Position numbers and translations under genes: made by a program. The notes under the pieces are model-generated. The model did no database searches. It was given only the letters and a program-made list of their open reading frames with translations, and was not told the DNA's origin. A stretch of DNA of 8,098 nucleotides, taken from positions 33,402 to 41,499 of the forward strand of contig DHSB01000130.1 of assembly GCA_002408385.1 (NCBI GenBank). The letters are read 5' to 3'. The DNA comes from Myxococcales bacterium UBA5297 (GTDB taxonomy: Bacteria; Myxococcota; Myxococcia; Myxococcales; UBA5297). This document shows, one piece after another, positions 1 through 6,436 of this stretch (position 1 is the stretch's first letter; each line of letters opens with the position of its first letter).

Positions 1-250
1 TTGCTCGAGGTGACCGGAGGTGGCGAGCCGAGGTTGGTGATTTCGCGACAGACCTTTGAGCCGGGAGCCCGGCGAGGGGCCTGGGTTCTCCTCGTCCGGC
101 AGGGCCGACCGGGCGCGTCTTCTCCTGCCGCCAAGCTCTCGCTCGGGAGAAACGGCGCGCAGAGAAGAGCCGCTTCACGGCTCGCTGCAGCCGCACGCGT
201 CCCCATCGAACCCTTCAAGCCTCGGCCAAGCGCCGAAACGGAGCCGCATC
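1..250. other. Leader region upstream of the serine dehydratase gene, no gene recognised
   Basis: No protein family is recognisable here in any frame. The dehydratase frame stays open back to a TTG at 56, but that stretch has no start-site Shine-Dalgarno, is rich in Arg, Ser and Pro, and has visibly more A/T third positions (15 of 65 codons by hand count) than the gene body. I therefore read it as untranslated leader and promoter DNA. No convincing -35/-10 pair was found. A short GC-rich inverted repeat lies near 59-72, but nothing marks it as functional. Confidence 0.5.
240..243 (+). promoter_or_regulatory. Ribosome binding site that favours the GTG start at 251
   Basis: GGAG lies 7 bases before GTG 251, in frame with the dehydratase. 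The other candidates, TTG 56 and ATG 335, have no comparable purine-rich motif at the right distance, so this site decides the start call. Confidence 0.5.
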
Positions 251-2503
251 GTGAAAGAAGAGACCAGGGTGCTCGAGCCGATTGCCAAGGCGGCGCAGGC
301 CGGAGTTCACAGACCGCAGGCTTTCTGCGCGACGATGCCGCCCGCCTATTTCGAGCTCGTCAATCCGGCCTATTTCAGCCAGCACGAGGTATTCCTCGAC
401 TACTTCCGTAACGGCTCCGGTGAAGGCCGCGTCTTCAGTTTCCAGGGCGACGCGGAGCAGTTCCTCCTGCACAACGACGACCTGGCCTCCCTCCGGCGGC
501 ACCTGGGGACGGCGATCCAGGCGCTCGGGGACCGTCCCTTCCTCTATCGCAGCTACTTGAGCAAGCCCGCCCGCGCGGTCCTGCACGAAATCCGGCCCGG
601 CGGGTTCCCCGGCGAAGGTGCCCGCGCTTTGCCGCGCGGCGCGCATCTGCCTGTCTTCGACGGCCACCGGGACACCTTCCTCGACCAACACGGCAGAGTG
701 GCCCGCCACTTGGTGAGCGATTACGACCCCGAGGCCCAGGTTTTCACCATTCGCTGTATCAACGTCGCCCATCAGAGCCTGCTGTCGAACCTCTGGGAGA
801 TCATCGAGCAGCACCTGGTCGAGGTAGATTTCGTCGAGGTCGCCAGGGTCTTCGACGTCGCCCCTCGCGTCAGGGTCTTCTACGGCATCCGGGTTCACTG
901 CGTCCGCCCGCAAACCGAGCGCGAATCCCGTTCGATGATGGCCGATTTCGAGCGGTACATCCGCCATTTCACCCTCACGATGAGCCTGTTCGACCTGGTC
1001 GGCCCCTCGATGGTCGGCCCCTCGAGCAGCCACACGGCCGGCGCCAATCGCATCGGCCAGATCTGCCGGTCCATCATCCTCGCCAAGCTCGCCCAGGGCG
1101 AAACGGTCAGGTCGGTCAAGGCCAGGCTGCTCGGGTCATTCCGGGACACCGGGGTCGGCCACAAGACGCCGGTCGCGCTCGCCGGAGGATTGGCCGGCTT
1201 GGCCACGGATGACGAACGCATGCTGCAGGTCGGGTCGCTCGAATACCTCTCGGCTCACGGAATCGAATTCGGCGGCGCGGTCGCGGCCTTCGGGGGCTTC
1301 GAGCGCGGCAGCGTCGCGGAGGAGACCAGGTACCTTCACGACCGCTGCAGCAACATCGCCGAAGTCGCCTTCGCCACCGACCGCGCCGAGTACATCGTCA
1401 CCGGCTTTTCCATCGGCGCCGGAAACGTCGAAATCAGGTACTTCAATGGGCCTTTGTCCGAGCCCATCGACGGCAAGCGCGATTTTTATCTGCGCGGCGA
1501 TCAAATCGAGGCCCGCCAGGATGCAGCTCAATCGCTCCCGGTGATCGCGCGCATCTTCGACGGGGTCTCGCCGGACACCGATTACGTCCTGCGCTTCAAC
1601 TCGTTCGAAGAGCTCATCGACTATTGCCTCGACCGGAAGCGGACGCTCTTCCAGGTCGTAATGGAGGTCGAGTCGGGATACCAGAGGATCGCGCCGGCCG
1701 AGGTCTTCGCGCAGATGCGCACCTATTGGCGCAAGATGGAGCAATCAGTGCGCGCGGGCCTGGCAAGCCGCGGGCAGTCGCTGTTCGGGTTGTCGGGAGA
1801 AGACGCTTTTCGCATCAATCGGTTCATCAAGGGCCAGGCGCTCTTCGACAACATCTATGGCCGGGCGGCGGCCTACGCGACCGCGGTCAACGAGTTGAAC
1901 GCCAAGAGCGGGGTCATCGTGGCCTGCCCGACGGCAGGCTCCTGCGGCATCTTGCCGGGCGTTCTCGCGGCGTACGCGGAAGTGACCGGGGCATCAGACG
2001 ACCGCATCGTCGAATCGCTAATGATCGCCGGCTTCCTGGGGATGCTGCTGTTCTCCGACGTGTCCACCTCGGGAGCGGCCTACGGGTGCCAGGCAGAAAT
2101 CGGCTCCGCGGCGGCGATGGCCGCCTCGGCCCTCTGCTACTTGGAGGGCGGCGAGGTCGAGCAGGTCATCGCCGCCTTCGTCCTCGCCATCAAGAACAGC
2201 CTGGGGCTTATCTGCGACCCGGTCGCCGGGTTGGTCGAGGTCCCGTGCGTCAAGCGCAACGGCATCTACTCTTCGATGGCCATCACCGCCGCGATGATGG
2301 CGCTCTCCGGGGTCAAGTCCTTCGTCTCGCCGGACGAGGTCATCCTCACCATGCGCGAGGTCGGCGAGAAGCTCAGCAGCGACTACAAGGAAACCGCCCG
2401 CGGAGGCCTGGCCCAGACCCGCGACGGCAAACACGTCGAGAAGCTCTTCGAGGCCGAGGTCCGCAGGTTCTTCGGCGGCGCCGACGCGGACGGCGAGGGC
2501 TGA
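251..2503 (+). CDS. sdaA: Iron-sulfur L-serine dehydratase (beta-alpha single chain) with long N-terminal ACT-like extension
   Basis: This enzyme deaminates L-serine to pyruvate and ammonia in the cytoplasm using a [4Fe-4S] cluster. From GTG 251 the product is 750 residues. The beta domain begins near residue 244 (internal ATG at 980), with the substrate-loop motif GPSSSHTAG at 256-264 and a SIGAGNVEI strand near 387. The alpha domain begins near 449, with CPTAGSCG at 559-566. The likely cluster cysteines are C613 (GCQAE), C655 and C666 (CDPVAGLVEVPC). Their 42- and 11-residue spacing equals that of the three ligands I recall for the Legionella enzyme (C343/C385/C396). The catalytic part alone is about 507 residues, slightly longer than the roughly 455 of E. 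coli SdaA. Residues 1-243 are extra. Residues 164-240 read as strand-helix-strand-strand-helix, like an ACT domain, and the earlier part (MPPAYF at 29) is unassigned. There is no ACT domain between beta and alpha. The start is uncertain (GTG 251, ATG 335); the function of the catalytic part is secure. Confidence 0.93.
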   Translation: MKEETRVLEPIAKAAQAGVHRPQAFCATMPPAYFELVNPAYFSQHEVFLDYFRNGSGEGRVFSFQGDAEQFLLHNDDLASLRRHLGTAIQALGDRPFLYRSYLSKPARAVLHEIRPGGFPGEGARALPRGAHLPVFDGHRDTFLDQHGRVARHLVSDYDPEAQVFTIRCINVAHQSLLSNLWEIIEQHLVEVDFVEVARVFDVAPRVRVFYGIRVHCVRPQTERESRSMMADFERYIRHFTLTMSLFDLVGPSMVGPSSSHTAGANRIGQICRSIILAKLAQGETVRSVKARLLGSFRDTGVGHKTPVALAGGLAGLATDDERMLQVGSLEYLSAHGIEFGGAVAAFGGFERGSVAEETRYLHDRCSNIAEVAFATDRAEYIVTGFSIGAGNVEIRYFNGPLSEPIDGKRDFYLRGDQIEARQDAAQSLPVIARIFDGVSPDTDYVLRFNSFEELIDYCLDRKRTLFQVVMEVESGYQRIAPAEVFAQMRTYWRKMEQSVRAGLASRGQSLFGLSGEDAFRINRFIKGQALFDNIYGRAAAYATAVNELNAKSGVIVACPTAGSCGILPGVLAAYAEVTGASDDRIVESLMIAGFLGMLLFSDVSTSGAAYGCQAEIGSAAAMAASALCYLEGGEVEQVIAAFVLAIKNSLGLICDPVAGLVEVPCVKRNGIYSSMAITAAMMALSGVKSFVSPDEVILTMREVGEKLSSDYKETARGGLAQTRDGKHVEKLFEAEVRRFFGGADADGEG

Positions 2504-2726
2504 AGCGCCGGAAGAGAGCTTCGAGGGCGAGCGCCGCGCCTGCAGCCCTCGCGGCCCGTCATAGCAGGCCGCCCAAAGCGACCTCCTGGCGTGCGCTAGA
2601 GTTGGGCCGCCGGAGGTCTTCGTCCTGATCAAGTTTGGGAGGCCAATCCGCGAATCCCGCGACTCCGAGGCTCCCGGCTGGTCGCCTCTACGCTCGGGAC
2701 GACCGGGGGGCGCCCAAGTCGCTTGG
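2504..2726. other. Convergent intergenic spacer, no gene recognised
   Basis: This spacer separates the 3' ends of the dehydratase gene (+) and the transporter operon (-). Open frames through it are Arg/Pro/Gly-rich shadows. It contains two GC-rich hairpins just after the dehydratase stop and otherwise nothing I can identify. Confidence 0.6.
2522..2572 (+). terminator. Pair of adjacent GC-rich hairpins, possible 3' end of the dehydratase transcript
   Basis: A 7-bp stem (CGAGGGC 2522-2528 with GCCCTCG 2545-2551) is followed directly by a 6-bp stem (GCGGCC 2551-2556 with GGCCGC 2567-2572). They lie 18 bases after the stop codon, where a terminator is expected. Neither is followed by a T-run on the plus strand. 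They could be a U-less terminator, an RNA 3'-end stabiliser, or chance in GC-rich DNA. Confidence 0.3.
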
Positions 2727-2754
2727 AAAAGGCAAAACGAGCGCAGGTGCGCTC
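2727..2754 (-). terminator. Intrinsic terminator of the ABC importer operon
   Basis: Read on the minus strand, GAGCGC-ACCT-GCGCTC (2754-2739) forms a perfect 6-bp stem with a 4-base loop. It is followed by G-TTTT-GCC-TTTT (2738-2727), a strikingly T-rich tract in such GC-rich DNA. The stem overlaps the TGA stop codon (2755-2753) of the last permease gene. Hairpin plus T-tract at an operon end is the classic rho-independent form. The interrupted T-tract and short stem leave some doubt about strength. Confidence 0.62.
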
Positions 2755-3649
2755 AACGCAGGACGCCGAGCGCTTCGTGCAGCCCCTCGCCCAGTCGCGC
2801 GCAGGCGGCGAGAAGGGCGAAGAGCGCGACTCCCGGGAACAGCGACAGCCACCACGCTCCGGGGCAGACCGCGTACTCGTGGGCCTGCATCAAGAGCCCG
2901 CCCCAGGACGGCGTCGGTGGCGCCACGCCAAAGCCCAGGAACGACAGCGCGCTCTCCGCGAACGCGGCCGACGCGACGACAAAGGGGAGCGAGGCCCAAG
3001 TCGAGGCAAGCGCGTTCGGCAGGACGTGGCGCCCGAGGACACGCGCGCGCGAGTAGCCCAGGGCCTTGGCTGCGAGGACGAAGTCGAGGGTGCGAACGCG
3101 CAGCACCTCGGCTCGGACCATCCGCGCGACGCCGGCCCAGCCGGTGCACCCGAGCACCAGGGCGAGCTGCTCGGGGCCCGCATCGCCGCGCAGTCCCATC
3201 ACCGCGAGCACCAGGAACAGCGGGGGGATCGACAGCAGGGCGGCGGTCGCGCGCGAGAGCAGCCCGTCGAGCCACCAGAGCGAGCTGGCGGCAAGCAGCC
3301 CGACAAGCACGCCGAGCAGCGTCGAGAGCGCGGCGGCGCCGAGCGCGACCGCCAGCGTGACGCGAGCCCCGTGGACGAGGCGGGCGAGCACGTCGCGCCC
3401 CAGGCCGTCGGTGCCGAATGGATGAGCCGCGCTGGGCGGCTGAAGCCGCTCGCCGAGCGAAGGCGTGTTCGGGCTCGCGAACCGCACGCCGGTCGCCCTT
3501 GGCCCGGGGAGATCGGGTGCGAGCAGATCGGCCGCCGCGGCGAGCGCGAGCAGGGCCCCGAGCATGGCGAGCGCCGACAGGTTCGACCCCGAGCGCCGGA
3601 AGCGGGTCCAGCGGCCGACGCGGCGGGGCGGCGCGAGCGCCGGGGTCAT
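2753..3649 (-). CDS. ABC transporter permease, DppC/OppC family
   Basis: This is the second inner-membrane subunit of a peptide/nickel-class ABC importer, 298 residues, a normal length for the family. A basic cytoplasmic N-terminus precedes the first membrane segment (about 27-45). The family signature HPFGTDGLGRDVLARL is at 76-91. Further hydrophobic segments lie near 96-121, 131-152, 161-178, 219-240 and 264-284. The ATPase-contacting EAA loop spans about 186-214 (LDFVLAAKALGYSRARVLGR, ending HVLPNAL). ESALSFLGFGV at 232-242 is also typical. The ATG overlaps the TGA of the upstream permease as ATGA, which implies translational coupling, and GGAG lies 6 bases before the start. The substrate cannot be told from the permease. 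It is the last gene of the operon, and no ATPase gene follows. Confidence 0.94.
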   Translation of the reverse strand: MTPALAPPRRVGRWTRFRRSGSNLSALAMLGALLALAAAADLLAPDLPGPRATGVRFASPNTPSLGERLQPPSAAHPFGTDGLGRDVLARLVHGARVTLAVALGAAALSTLLGVLVGLLAASSLWWLDGLLSRATAALLSIPPLFLVLAVMGLRGDAGPEQLALVLGCTGWAGVARMVRAEVLRVRTLDFVLAAKALGYSRARVLGRHVLPNALASTWASLPFVVASAAFAESALSFLGFGVAPPTPSWGGLLMQAHEYAVCPGAWWLSLFPGVALFALLAACARLGEGLHEALGVLR

Positions 3650-4635
3650 TGGCGGCTCCGCAGCCGCGGATCGAGCAGCGCGCTGAGCAAGTCGGCCAGG
3701 AGCATCCCGCCTACCGTCGCCACGGCGACAACGGTCACGACGCCCATGATGACCGCGTAGTCCCGGCTCAGCACGGCCTCGAAGAGGAGCTGGCCGAGGC
3801 CAGGGATGCCGAAGAGGCGCTCGATGATCGCCGAGCCGCTCACCAACATGGGCAGCGAGAGCCCGAGCTGCGAGAGCAGCGGGAGCAGCGAGTTGCTAAG
3901 CGCGTGTCGGAAGAGCACCGCGCGCTCGGAGAGCCCCCGGGCGCGCGCCGCGAGCACGAAGTCCTGCTGGAGCGCCTCGACCATCCCCGCGCGAACCGTC
4001 CGGGAGAAGCTGGCGAGCGAGCCGCAGGAGAGCACGACGACAGGAGCCGCCGCGTGCCAGGCGAGGTCGGCGAGCCGGCGCGCCAGCGGCATCGCCTCGA
4101 AGCCTTCGGAGCGCAGGCCCTGGACCGGGATCAAGTCGAAGTACCTGCCGCCGCCGAAGAGGAGCAGCGCCGCCGTGCCGAGCGCGAAGCTGGGCAGCGC
4201 GAGCGAGACGAAGGTCAGGGCGGCGCCTATCCGGTCGAGGGCGCGGCCGCGGTGGGCCGCGAAGAACACCCCCGACACCACTCCCGCAAGGCAGGCGAGC
4301 AGCAGCGCGGTCGCGTTCAAGCCGACGGTGGCCGGGAGCCGCTGGCCAATCTCCGCGATCACCGGCAGGCCGGTCCGCCACGAGGTGCCGAAGTCGAACG
4401 TCGCCGAGCGGCGAAGCCACCCGACCCATTGCACGCCGAGCGGACGGTCGAGCCCCAGCTCCTCGCGAAACTGTTGGGCCGCCGCGGCGTTCACCTGACC
4501 CGGGCGCAGGCCGCGGGCCGCAGAGAGCGAGGCGGGATCTCCTGGCGTCAGCCGCAGCAGCAGGAAGGTGACCAGGCTGATGGCCACCAGCGTCGCGGCG
4601 AAGGACAGCAGTCGGCCGGCCAGGCGCGCCATCAC
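3646..4635 (-). CDS. ABC transporter permease, DppB/OppB family
   Basis: This is the first inner-membrane subunit of the same importer, 329 residues, the usual DppB length. Membrane segment 1 (about 10-28) runs into RLTPGDP at 28-34, the family's hallmark at the start of the large periplasmic loop. LGLDRPLGVQW at 60-70 and FDFGTSW at 80-86 are also typical. Further segments lie near 103-126, 137-160, 193-210, 255-271 and 294-318. The EAA loop that docks the ATPase spans about 224-252 (QDFVLAARARGLSERAVL, then FRHALSNSLLP). ERLFGIPGLGQLLFEAV at 272-288 is strongly conserved in the family. The start is GTG 4635 or the adjacent ATG 4632, both served by GGGAGGG. Only 12 bases separate it from the binding-protein stop, so the genes are co-transcribed. 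Peptides are the default substrate; nickel or sugars are not excluded. Confidence 0.94.
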   Translation of the reverse strand: MMARLAGRLLSFAATLVAISLVTFLLLRLTPGDPASLSAARGLRPGQVNAAAAQQFREELGLDRPLGVQWVGWLRRSATFDFGTSWRTGLPVIAEIGQRLPATVGLNATALLLACLAGVVSGVFFAAHRGRALDRIGAALTFVSLALPSFALGTAALLLFGGGRYFDLIPVQGLRSEGFEAMPLARRLADLAWHAAAPVVVLSCGSLASFSRTVRAGMVEALQQDFVLAARARGLSERAVLFRHALSNSLLPLLSQLGLSLPMLVSGSAIIERLFGIPGLGQLLFEAVLSRDYAVIMGVVTVVAVATVGGMLLADLLSALLDPRLRSRQ

Positions 4636-4640
4636 CTGGG

Positions 4641-4647
4641 CCCTCCC
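4641..4647 (-). promoter_or_regulatory. Ribosome binding site of the DppB-like gene
   Basis: GGGAGGG on the minus strand abuts the TAA stop (4650-4648) of the upstream gene. It is 5 bases from GTG 4635 and 8 bases from ATG 4632. Both spacings work, so the site does not settle the start and the protein N-terminus differs by one residue. Confidence 0.6.
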
Positions 4648-6339
4648 TTACCGGTCGGCATAGGCAGGGTCGATCCAGAGATCCCGGTACTGGAGCGACT
4701 CGAGCGGAGATTCGTAGAGGCCCCGCAGCCGGCGGTGCACCAGACCGCGCCGCGGCATGTGGAAGAGCAGCAGGTAGGGCGCGTCCTCGACGATGGTCGC
4801 GTTCAACTGACGAAAGAGCAGCGCCCGGTTCTCTGGGGCGGCCTCGGCGCGAATCGACTCGACGAGCGCATCGGCGCGCGGGCTCGCATACCCGACGAGA
4901 TTGGAGCCCTCGGCGCTTTGCGAGGAGTGCCAAAGCTGGCTCGGGTCTTCCTCGATTTCGCCGAACCAGGTGAGCGTGCACGCGTCGAAGTCGTGTGTCC
5001 GCAGCCGCTCGGTGAGCACGGCCCACTCGACGCGCTCGACCTCCATCGCCACGCCGGCGCCGCGCAACTCGGCCTGGTAGGCCAGCATCATCTGCTCGTT
5101 GAGCGTGCTGCCGGCCGGCACGAGCACGGCGAACCGCAGCGGGAGCCCGTCCTTGTCGCGGACCCCGTCGCCGTCGGTGTCTCGCCAGCCCGCCGCCTCC
5201 AGTGCGGTCGCGGCTTTGGCCGGAGCGAAGGCGGGCTGGTGGGTTTGCTCGTCGCACTGCGGGCCCTGGTGGAAGAAGACGCAGTTGGCCGGCAGCGCGA
5301 TGCCGCCGAGCAGCTCTCGGCCGACCGACTCGCGGTCGAAGAGCATCGCCAGCGCGCGGCGCAGCTTCGGGTCCGAGAAGGGCTCGCGCCGCAGGTTCCA
5401 GCCTATCCAGCTAAAGTTCGCGTCGAAGAAGGCGAAGCGGTGGTAGCGGGCGAGCAGCCTCTCCTCGTGGAGCGCCCCGAGGAACTGCTCGGGCGAGAGC
5501 GCGAGGTCCACGTCGAGCTCGCCCCGCAGCAGCAGCAGGTGGGCCAGGTTCGCCTCCTCGACCACGCGAAACACCATGCGGTCGACGTGGCCGGGGCGCC
5601 CCCAGTAGCCGTCGTGGCGCGACAGGGTGATGGCGACCCCGCGCTCCCAACCCTCGAAGCGATAGGGACCGGTGCCGATGGGCGCGCGCATGAACGGGGC
5701 TTCGTTGAACCCCTGGCCGTCGAGGCCCGCGAACGCGTGCGCAGGATAGATCGGCACGCCGCCGAGCTGGCGCAGCGCCCAGGGATAGGGGCGCTTCCAG
5801 CGCAATACGATCGTCTTTTCGTCCGGCGCCTCGACCGCCTCGAGGTCGGCGAACCCCTGGCGCAGGGCGCCTGCCCGCACCGCGGGGTCGAGCAGCTTGT
5901 CGAAGGTGAACTTCACGTCGCGCGAGGTGAAGGGCTGCCCGTCGTGCCAGAGCACGCCCTCGCGAAGCTGGAAGGTGAACCGCAGATGGTCGGCGCTCTC
6001 CTCCCAGGACTCGGCCAGCTCGGGAATCATTTGGTAGCGCGGGTGGTCGCGCGGGTCGGGGCGGACGAGGCTCTCGTTCACGTTGTGCAGCACGATGCGC
6101 GACAGCCACCAGTCCGGCTCGATGAGGTAGCCCAGGTGCGCGGGCTCGGTGTTGATGCGCACGCGCAGCGTGCCTCCGGGCACCGGCTCGGCCAGGGTCG
6201 CCTCGGTCGGCAGCTTGGCTGCAACGCAGCAGTCCTCGGGTCGAAACGCCTGCTTCGACCGATCCTCGGACGAGCGCTTGCAGCCCGGGGTCAGGGCGAG
6301 CGCGAGCGCGAACGCGTACAGCGCGGGTCTTTGAAACAT
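4648..6339 (-). CDS. Solute-binding lipoprotein of a peptide/nickel-class ABC importer (SBP family 5)
   Basis: This extracytoplasmic receptor captures the solute and delivers it to the two permeases encoded next. It has 563 residues, within the usual 500-600. A short hydrophobic signal ends in LTPGC with the likely lipidated Cys20; Thr at -3 makes the lipobox imperfect. The body is a family 5 binding protein: PELAESWEESADHLRFTFQL at 106-125, REGVLWHDGQPFTSRDVKFT at 126-145, IGTGPYRFEGWERG at 221-234, the HDGYWG loop at 242-247, FSDPKLRRALAMLFDRE at 321-337, and DPSQLWHSSQ at 465-474. A DxDxDG-type loop (DTDGDGVRDKDG, 387-398) lies in lobe II, as in many DppA relatives. GGAGG 5 bases before ATG 6339 supports the start. 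The specific ligand cannot be read from sequence. Extra cysteines at 37, 38, 353 and 362 could form disulfides in the periplasm. Confidence 0.94.
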   Translation of the reverse strand: MFQRPALYAFALALALTPGCKRSSEDRSKQAFRPEDCCVAAKLPTEATLAEPVPGGTLRVRINTEPAHLGYLIEPDWWLSRIVLHNVNESLVRPDPRDHPRYQMIPELAESWEESADHLRFTFQLREGVLWHDGQPFTSRDVKFTFDKLLDPAVRAGALRQGFADLEAVEAPDEKTIVLRWKRPYPWALRQLGGVPIYPAHAFAGLDGQGFNEAPFMRAPIGTGPYRFEGWERGVAITLSRHDGYWGRPGHVDRMVFRVVEEANLAHLLLLRGELDVDLALSPEQFLGALHEERLLARYHRFAFFDANFSWIGWNLRREPFSDPKLRRALAMLFDRESVGRELLGGIALPANCVFFHQGPQCDEQTHQPAFAPAKAATALEAAGWRDTDGDGVRDKDGLPLRFAVLVPAGSTLNEQMMLAYQAELRGAGVAMEVERVEWAVLTERLRTHDFDACTLTWFGEIEEDPSQLWHSSQSAEGSNLVGYASPRADALVESIRAEAAPENRALLFRQLNATIVEDAPYLLLFHMPRRGLVHRRLRGLYESPLESLQYRDLWIDPAYADR

Positions 6340-6344
6340 CGACG

Positions 6345-6349
6345 CCTCC
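6345..6349 (-). promoter_or_regulatory. Ribosome binding site of the binding-protein gene
   Basis: GGAGG on the minus strand, 5 bases before ATG 6339, is a strong consensus site that fixes the start of the first gene in the importer operon. Confidence 0.75.
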
Positions 6350-6387
6350 AGGGCTGGGCTCTCGACAGCGCGGTTTCAGCAAGCCGC

Positions 6388-6400
6388 GCGCCATTGGCGC
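6388..6400. repeat. Perfect 13-bp palindrome, candidate operator
   Basis: GCGCCA-T-TGGCGC is two exact 6-base inverted arms around one base, placed mid-way between two divergent genes. Dimeric repressors often bind such sites. No regulator is encoded in the window, and the motif matches no operator I can name. Confidence 0.35.
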
Positions 6401-6426
6401 ATTGCCTGCAACTTGCCCGCGGCACC

Positions 6427-6432
6427 AGGAGG
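6427..6432 (+). promoter_or_regulatory. Ribosome binding site that favours the TTG start of the cyclase gene
   Basis: AGGAGG, a perfect Shine-Dalgarno, ends 4 bases before TTG 6437. The alternative ATG 6455 is 22 bases away and has no site of its own. The spacing to TTG is slightly short, so the start is probable rather than certain. Confidence 0.6.
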
Positions 6433-6436
6433 CGCC

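Larger units (their letters stand above)
6340..6436. promoter_or_regulatory. Divergent promoter region between the importer operon and the cyclase gene
   Basis: These 97 bases must hold the start signals for the minus-strand operon and probably for the plus-strand cyclase gene. No clear sigma-70 -35/-10 pair is visible on either strand. It is dense in short repeats: an inverted repeat GCGCGG (6368-6373) with CCGCGC (6384-6389), a perfect palindrome at 6388-6400, TTGC-CT-GCAA at 6402-6411, and TTGCC repeated directly at 6402 and 6413. These are candidate operators, but GC-rich DNA yields such repeats by chance. Confidence 0.55.

Noticed and set aside
59..72. Short inverted repeat near the left edge as a terminator
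   Set aside because: The loop is too small for the full stem and no T-run follows.
1..411. 136-codon frame from the window edge as the tail of an upstream gene
   Set aside because: It has low-complexity composition and no recognisable family, and it overlaps the dehydratase extension by about 160 bases in a different frame.
1624..2628. 334-codon plus-strand frame inside the serine dehydratase gene
   Set aside because: It is an out-of-frame Arg/Gly-rich reading of the alpha domain.
2723..3760. 345-codon plus-strand frame opposite the DppC-like gene
   Set aside because: It is antisense to a clear permease, has shadow-type Arg/Glu/Gly/Gln composition, and has no family motif.
3896..5257. 453-codon open frame on the minus strand across the DppB-like and binding-protein genes
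   Set aside because: It is in another frame of two well-identified genes and is extremely rich in Arg, Ala, Gly and Pro, as out-of-frame readings of GC-rich genes are.
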